A stretch of DNA of 10,900 nt from Chloroflexota bacterium. GTDB lineage: Bacteria; Chloroflexota; Anaerolineae; Promineifilales; Promineifilaceae. The notes below the pieces were generated by a model. It did not search any database. It was given only the letters and a program-made list of their open reading frames with translations, and had not been told where the DNA came from. Shown here piece after piece: positions 7,713 through 10,900 of this stretch. The stretch is from positions 1 to 10,900 of the forward strand of contig QQUD01000501.1 in assembly GCA_008501785.1 (NCBI GenBank). The letters run 5' to 3'. The stretch's first letter is position 1; the number at the start of each line of letters is the position of its first letter. Position numbers and translations under genes: made by a program.

Positions 7713-9722
7713 CTAAACAACCACCTCAACCCTTTGTTGTGTACGCAGAGAAACGATCTGGTCCCGTAGTTGAGCCGCCCGTTCAAATTCGAGCGCAGCA
7801 GCGGCCGTTTTCATTTCGGCTTCAAGCTGTTCAATTTCGGCAAATTGATCGATGGTTTCGTATGTGGGAGTTGGTTCGGAAACGCCTGCATTGAGGGAAA
7901 CGGCCGTTTCCCCCACCTCCTCACCCTCAACCACCGGCAGCATCTCCACCATCTCCTTCATAATCGTCTGCGGCACAATCCCATGTTTCTCATTGTAAGC
8001 CTGCTGCACGTCACGTCGCCGGTTCGTCTCATCAATCGCCCGCTGCATCGAATTCGTAACCCGATCCGCATACATGATCACCTGCCCGTCCACATGCCGC
8101 GCCGCCCGCCCAATCGTTTGAATCAGCGCCGTTTCAGATCGCAAAAATCCTTCCTTGTCTGCGTCCAAAATCGCCACCAGCGACACCTCCGGCAAGTCCA
8201 ATCCCTCCCGCAGCAAGTTAATCCCCACCACAGCGTCATACACGCCAGCTCGCAAATCCTGCAAAATCTCCACCCGCTCAAACGTATCCACATCACTGTG
8301 CAAATAATGCACCTGCAAATCCATTTCCTGCAAATAATCTGCCAAATCTTCTGCCATCCGTTTAGTCAGCGTCGTAATCAGCGCTCGCTGCCCCCGTTCA
8401 ATGCGCCGCTTCACCTCAAACAGCAAATCATCAACCTGTCCCTTAATTGGTCGCACACAAATTTCCGGATCAAGCAAACCTGTTGGCCGAATAATCTGCT
8501 GCACCACCTGTTCGCCATGTTCATTTTCATACGGTCCCGGCGTTGCCGTCGTGTGAATCACCTGATAAGCGCGCTCCTCAAATTCGTCAAACGTAATCGG
8601 CCGATTATCCAACGCGCTCGGCAGCCGAAATCCATAGTCCACCAATGTTTGCTTGCGACTCCGATCCCCACGGTACATCGCACGCACCTGTGGAATCGTC
8701 ATGTGGCTTTCATCAATCACCAACAAAAAATCATCAGGAAAATAATCCAGCAATGTCCACGGCGATTCACCAGACTGCCGATTCGGTTGAAAATGAATGC
8801 CGTAATTTTCAATCCCTTGACAATAGCCCAATTCACGCAGCATTTCCATATCATAATTCGTTCGCTGTTGAATCCGCTGCGCTTCCAGCAGCAAGTTTTT
8901 CTGATTCAACTCCGCCAGATAGTCGGCCAACTCAGCCTCAATGCTTTCAATCCCCTGCTCAATCTGTTCCTCCATCGGCAAAAAGTTCTTTGTGGGATGA
9001 ATCGTAATCGTCTCATGATTCGCCATAATTTCACCAGTCAACGGATTGATTTCGCTAATCTGCTCAATCTCATCTCCCCAAAACGTGATGCGGATCGCAT
9101 TTTCACTGTACGTCGGCTGCACTTCAAGCACATCGCCCCGCACGCGAAACTTGCCATAGGCCAGGTCCAAATCATTGCGCTCATATTGAATCGCAATCAG
9201 ATAACGCAGCACCTTGTTTCGCTGCCGTGTTTCGCCAACAGTGAGCGCTACCTTCGCTCGATCATACGCAACCGGATCACCCATCGCATAAATTGCGCTC
9301 ACACTGGCAACCACAATTACATCTCGTCGCGTTGACAAAGATTGCGTTGCCGTGGCCCGCATCCGCTCAATTTCGGCATTGATTTGAGTAGTCTTTTCGA
9401 TGTAGGTATCTGTACGGGGAATATACGCTTCTGGCTGGTAGTAATCATAATAACTAACGTAATAGCTAACCGCATTCTCAGGGAAAAACTGCTTGAACTC
9501 AGAATAGAGCTGTGCTGCCAAAGTTTTATTGTGAGCAAGGATGAGTGTGGGCCGCTGTGTCTCGGCAATCACATTGGCAATTGTAAATGTTTTGCCGGTT
9601 CCGGTAGCACCTAACAGCACCTGCTGCCAATGCCCTTCGTGTAATCCGGCCGTTAACTTCTCGATTGCCTGTGGCTGATCGCCGGTTGGTACATAATTTG
9701 ATTTGAGGTTGAATTGTGACAT
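7713..9722 (-). CDS. uvrB: Excinuclease ABC subunit B (UvrB)
   Basis: UvrB is the damage-verification helicase of nucleotide excision repair; UvrA loads it onto DNA and it then recruits UvrC. The product is 669 residues from ATG 9722, normal for the family. Visible features are TGDQPQAI, Walker A GATGTGKT (38-45), the beta-hairpin region [20 protein letters not shown] (about 87-106), the DESH helicase box (337-340), the motif ending [10 protein letters not shown], and a C-terminal UVR motif ([13 protein letters not shown]) that binds UvrC. ATG 9728 is also in frame, but the AAAAGGA ribosome site lies 7 nt from ATG 9722 and only 1 nt from 9728. The variable linker before the UVR motif carries an 18-bp palindrome around AACGGCCGTT (7895-7912). 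It is the first gene of the repair group, with its own upstream region and a downstream terminator-like hairpin. Confidence 0.98.
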   Translation of the reverse strand: MSQFNLKSNYVPTGDQPQAIEKLTAGLHEGHWQQVLLGATGTGKTFTIANVIAETQRPTLILAHNKTLAAQLYSEFKQFFPENAVSYYVSYYDYYQPEAYIPRTDTYIEKTTQINAEIERMRATATQSLSTRRDVIVVASVSAIYAMGDPVAYDRAKVALTVGETRQRNKVLRYLIAIQYERNDLDLAYGKFRVRGDVLEVQPTYSENAIRITFWGDEIEQISEINPLTGEIMANHETITIHPTKNFLPMEEQIEQGIESIEAELADYLAELNQKNLLLEAQRIQQRTNYDMEMLRELGYCQGIENYGIHFQPNRQSGESPWTLLDYFPDDFLLVIDESHMTIPQVRAMYRGDRSRKQTLVDYGFRLPSALDNRPITFDEFEERAYQVIHTTATPGPYENEHGEQVVQQIIRPTGLLDPEICVRPIKGQVDDLLFEVKRRIERGQRALITTLTKRMAEDLADYLQEMDLQVHYLHSDVDTFERVEILQDLRAGVYDAVVGINLLREGLDLPEVSLVAILDADKEGFLRSETALIQTIGRAARHVDGQVIMYADRVTNSMQRAIDETNRRRDVQQAYNEKHGIVPQTIMKEMVEMLPVVEGEEVGETAVSLNAGVSEPTPTYETIDQFAEIEQLEAEMKTAAAALEFERAAQLRDQIVSLRTQQRVEVVV
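7895..7912. repeat. 18-bp perfect palindrome centred on AACGGCCGTT, inside uvrB
   Basis: GGGAAACGGCCGTTTCCC is a perfect palindrome lying in the segment of uvrB that encodes the variable linker before the UVR motif (ETAVS). It is one of 11 ACGGCCGT copies in the window. Confidence 0.9.
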
Positions 9723-9774
9723 AGACATATCCTTTTCATGTTCAGCACTTTACTGATACATTAAAAGGATACAT

Positions 9775-9803
9775 TTTATAGTTGACACCTTTTGTCAAGT
9801 AAG
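9775..9803 (-). promoter_or_regulatory. Putative uvrB promoter region with TTGACA-N5-TGTCAA operator
   Basis: On the minus strand, a -10-like TATAAA (9780-9775) lies about 45 nt before the uvrB ATG. Between it and the poor -35 candidate CTTACT (9803-9798), spaced 17 nt, sits the perfect dyad TTGACA-N5-TGTCAA (9798-9782). TTGACA could instead act as the -35 box, but then no good -10 is found at 16-18 nt. The dyad would place a repressor in the spacer. It does not match the CTGT-N8-ACAG or GAAC-N4-GTTC LexA boxes known to me. Confidence 0.45.
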
Positions 9804-9818
9804 TGATCAGTCCAAGAG

Positions 9819-9879
9819 GTGTGACACACTTGCAAACGGCACTGTTGTGGTGCATTACTCTGGGAAAAGTGCGTCGCAC
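9819..9879. repeat. Two short related dyads upstream of uvrB
   Basis: GTGTGACACAC (9819-9829) and GTGCGTCGCAC (9869-9879) share the form GTGYG-N-CRCAC, 50 nt apart. The second lies in AAAGTGCGTCGCA, which resembles AAAGTGCGTTGCA in the hairpin at 5913-5925. These could be protein-binding sites or remnants of a dispersed repeat. Confidence 0.4.
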
Positions 9880-9931
9880 CTGAATGGTTACACTTATAAT
9901 TAATTGCAAGATAGCTAATCAGTTGAAAAAT

Positions 9932-10059
9932 CGGCATGGTTCAGAAACCGAAGAAACTTGCTTAACGAATTGTAAGGCGATTTTGTAAATCGCCCAGAGA
10001 ACGATTTGCAAAATCGTTCTACTTGTATAGATAGCTTTGAGTCAAAATGAACCATGCCC
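9932..10059. mobile_element. MITE-like element with terminal inverted repeats and two internal hairpins
   Basis: GGCATGGTTCA (9933-9943) and its exact reverse complement TGAACCATGCC (10048-10058) bound about 126-128 bp. AAAAATCG occurs on both outer sides (9926-9933 and 10060-10067), consistent with a target-site duplication of about 6-8 bp; the exact junction is ambiguous by one or two bases. Inside are two strong hairpins: GGCGATTT-tgt-AAATCGCC (9976-9994) and AGAACGATTT-gca-AAATCGTTCT (9998-10020), which share the core CGATTT/AAATCG. No ORF is present, so mobilisation would need a transposase in trans. Its left end is about 200 nt upstream of uvrB and its right end is 17 nt beyond the stop of the zinc-ribbon gene. 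Confidence 0.55.
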
Positions 10060-10076
10060 AAAAATCGATTGATGGG

Positions 10077-10325
10077 TTAGAGTGGATTGCTGTTACGGTT
10101 GTAAAGTGACCGATTGGGTATGTGGAATTGGATCAGGTTGGTGCGAGCCTTGCAGGTACGATTGCGATTGTTTAAATGTCGCCAATAGTAGCTTGGCTCA
10201 CCGTTGTTCATCAAACTGCGATGCCGCAGCATGACTGCCCCCTGGCAATAAGGGCAAATGGCTTGTTTTGGGGCTTCTGGGGAAGCGTTGATTATCTCAC
10301 CGTTTTGAGACAATGCTTGTTTCAT
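10077..10325 (-). CDS. Small zinc-ribbon-like protein, function unknown
   Basis: An 82-residue basic protein. After a variable N-terminus of about 20 residues comes a compact candidate zinc site: Cys 24 and 27 (CPYC), then His 50 in SYYWRHLNN, then Cys 58 in RTCKAR. The order CxxC, W-x-H, C recalls the N-terminal zinc motif of CoiA-like and other nucleic-acid-related small proteins, but no family is assigned. Start ATG 10325 has GGAG 9 nt upstream (AGGGAGAAAG). The last about 15 residues are Asn/Arg-rich and look unstructured. It stands alone between two noncoding stretches. An AACGGCCGTT palindrome lies 35 nt upstream of the start. Confidence 0.7.
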   Translation of the reverse strand: MKQALSQNGEIINASPEAPKQAICPYCQGAVMLRHRSLMNNGEPSYYWRHLNNRNRTCKARTNLIQFHIPNRSLYNRNSNPL

Positions 10326-10358
10326 TACAACTTTCTCCCTTTGAGATTGAAAACCGCC

Positions 10359-10370
10359 AAACGGCCGTTT
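10359..10370. repeat. AAACGGCCGTTT palindrome upstream of the zinc-ribbon gene
   Basis: A perfect 12-bp palindrome, probably within the 5' leader or promoter of the gene starting at 10325. No convincing -35/-10 pair is seen nearby. The stretch 10371-10571 holds no gene that I can support. Confidence 0.8.
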
Positions 10371-10571
10371 CCCTCCTGATACAAATTAGACAGATTTAAC
10401 AACAATCCAATAGCTTAAGACAAATATACAACGTTTTAATCAAACAATAATTGGGAAGAATGCTAGGCCAAAGTGCTGGCAAATTGGGAGACAAAACTAA
10501 AAATCAACCAGGAATCTAGCTGACTGGAACGTTAGGTTCGGGTACTTCTCGGGTGACAATTTGAATATAAA

Positions 10572-10589
10572 TCGAAACGGCCGTTTCGA
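10572..10589. repeat. 18-bp perfect palindrome centred on AACGGCCGTT, intergenic
   Basis: TCGAAACGGCCGTTTCGA is perfectly self-complementary over 18 bp. It lies in noncoding DNA between the zinc-ribbon gene and the membrane-protein tail at the right edge. Confidence 0.9.
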
Positions 10590-10602
10590 CAAGGCACAAT
10601 CA

Positions 10603-10630
10603 CCCCATTGGGACCATAGTACCAATGGGG
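10603..10630 (-). terminator. Hairpin just after the stop of the right-edge gene, probable terminator or 3'-end hairpin
   Basis: CCCCATTGG (10603-10611) and CCAATGGGG (10622-10630) form a 9-bp stem with a 10-nt loop, 7 nt beyond the stop at 10638. The sequence after it on the minus strand (TGATTGTGCCTTG) is only mildly T-rich, so efficient intrinsic termination is uncertain. Confidence 0.5.
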
Positions 10631-10637
10631 TAAATAG

Positions 10638-10900
10638 CTAGTCTCGATTTTTATTGAGGAAATGCTCGGCGACCAAAAATATCACAACCGCAGCACCCCC
10701 AAATAGCAGCAACCCTTGCCACAAAGTAAGATTCACAAAAAACACAATACGTACCTTTTGCCAGACAAGTAAACTGGAGTCTGGCGAAAATGGCGTAAGG
10801 TGGAAAACAAGAGGCTGATCCAATAAGATTGCGGTTGACAGACCAAAATCTTAATTCTGGAGCAACCTCTTGATCAAGCAAATTGTACAACATTCCGCCA
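10638..10900 (-). pseudogene. C-terminal end of a membrane protein, possibly frameshifted
   Basis: The reading frame that stops with TAG at 10638 encodes a plausible membrane tail: a soluble stretch (DQPLVFHLTPFSPDSSLL), one hydrophobic helix (LLLFGGAAVVIFLVA) and a short cytoplasmic end (EHFLNKNRD). It is closed upstream by a stop near 10851. The only in-frame start is a TTG at 10823 without a ribosome site, so it is unlikely to be a complete gene. A second minus frame is open from the window edge and reads naturally at first (MLYNLLDQEVAPELRFWSVN) but becomes Cys-rich and unnatural later. A frameshift between the two frames around 10810-10855 would join two sensible halves; a sequencing error would give the same picture. 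Family not recognised. Confidence 0.4.

Noticed and set aside
8594..8607. 14-bp palindrome TAATCGGCCGATTA in uvrB
   Set aside because: It contains CGGCCG but encodes the conserved UvrB stretch DNRPIT and differs in its flanking bases, so it is more likely chance than a member of the ACGGCCGT series.
7770..9335. 521-codon open frame on the plus strand antisense to uvrB
   Set aside because: Its product is rich in His, Arg, Asn, Pro and Leu with no domain logic, as expected from the complement of a coding frame. uvrB on the other strand is certain.
9976..10020. Tandem hairpins considered as a CRISPR array
   Set aside because: There are only two units, with different stems and no spacer of regular length; terminal inverted repeats and flanking direct repeats fit a MITE-like element better.
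10176..10379. 67-codon plus-strand frame over the zinc-ribbon gene
   Set aside because: It is antisense to a gene with a good ribosome site and metal-ligand pattern and has no such support itself.

Overview
All recognisable genes in this window lie on the minus strand, so transcription runs from high to low coordinates. The small-protein complement, the anaerobic redox genes and the very frequent palindrome ACGGCCGT suggest a bacterium from Chloroflexota, probably an Anaerolineae-like lineage. That placement is an inference from gene style only; there is no rRNA or other marker to prove it.

Right edge to the middle (10900 to about 5970). Position 10638 is the stop of a membrane-protein C-terminus that may carry a frameshift; a hairpin follows it. 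Next, at 10325-10077, is an 82-residue zinc-ribbon-like protein of unknown function. It is followed by a compact element of about 128 bp with terminal inverted repeats, flanking direct repeats and two strong internal hairpins, which looks like a MITE. Then comes a DNA-repair group: uvrB (9722-7713), a terminator-like hairpin, a 48-codon small ORF (7607-7461), an AlkC-type DNA alkylation repair glycosylase with a C-terminal Ig-like domain (7459-6329), and a MmcQ/YjbR-family protein (6336-5968). The last three genes are translationally coupled by overlap or 1-nt spacing.

Middle to left edge (5970 to 1). A 371-bp gap holds an imperfect 14-bp stem-loop and a well-formed sigma70-type promoter whose -35 box overlaps a TTGA-N6-TCAA dyad like those bound by CRP/FNR regulators. 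This promoter should drive a redox operon: a NuoE-like 2Fe-2S subunit, a NuoF-like NADH/FMN subunit with an extra C-terminal diferredoxin, a NuoG/formate-dehydrogenase-like Fe-S subunit, and an NfnA/SudB-like FAD/NAD-binding flavoprotein cut by the left edge. The first three form the same core as soluble electron-bifurcating hydrogenases and formate dehydrogenases (HydC, HydB, HydA/FdhA). The large subunit, however, has no Cys or Sec where formate dehydrogenases ligate molybdenum. Together with the Nfn-like partner, this points to a soluble NAD(P)H/ferredoxin electron-transfer complex of undetermined substrate.

The strongest signal not explained by genes is the palindrome itself. ACGGCCGT occurs 11 times in 10.9 kb against a random expectation of about 0.2, and 8 of these extend to AACGGCCGTT. 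It sits both inside genes, where the 10-mer always reads Thr-Ala-Val, and in intergenic DNA, resembling in behaviour the HIP1 palindrome of cyanobacteria.
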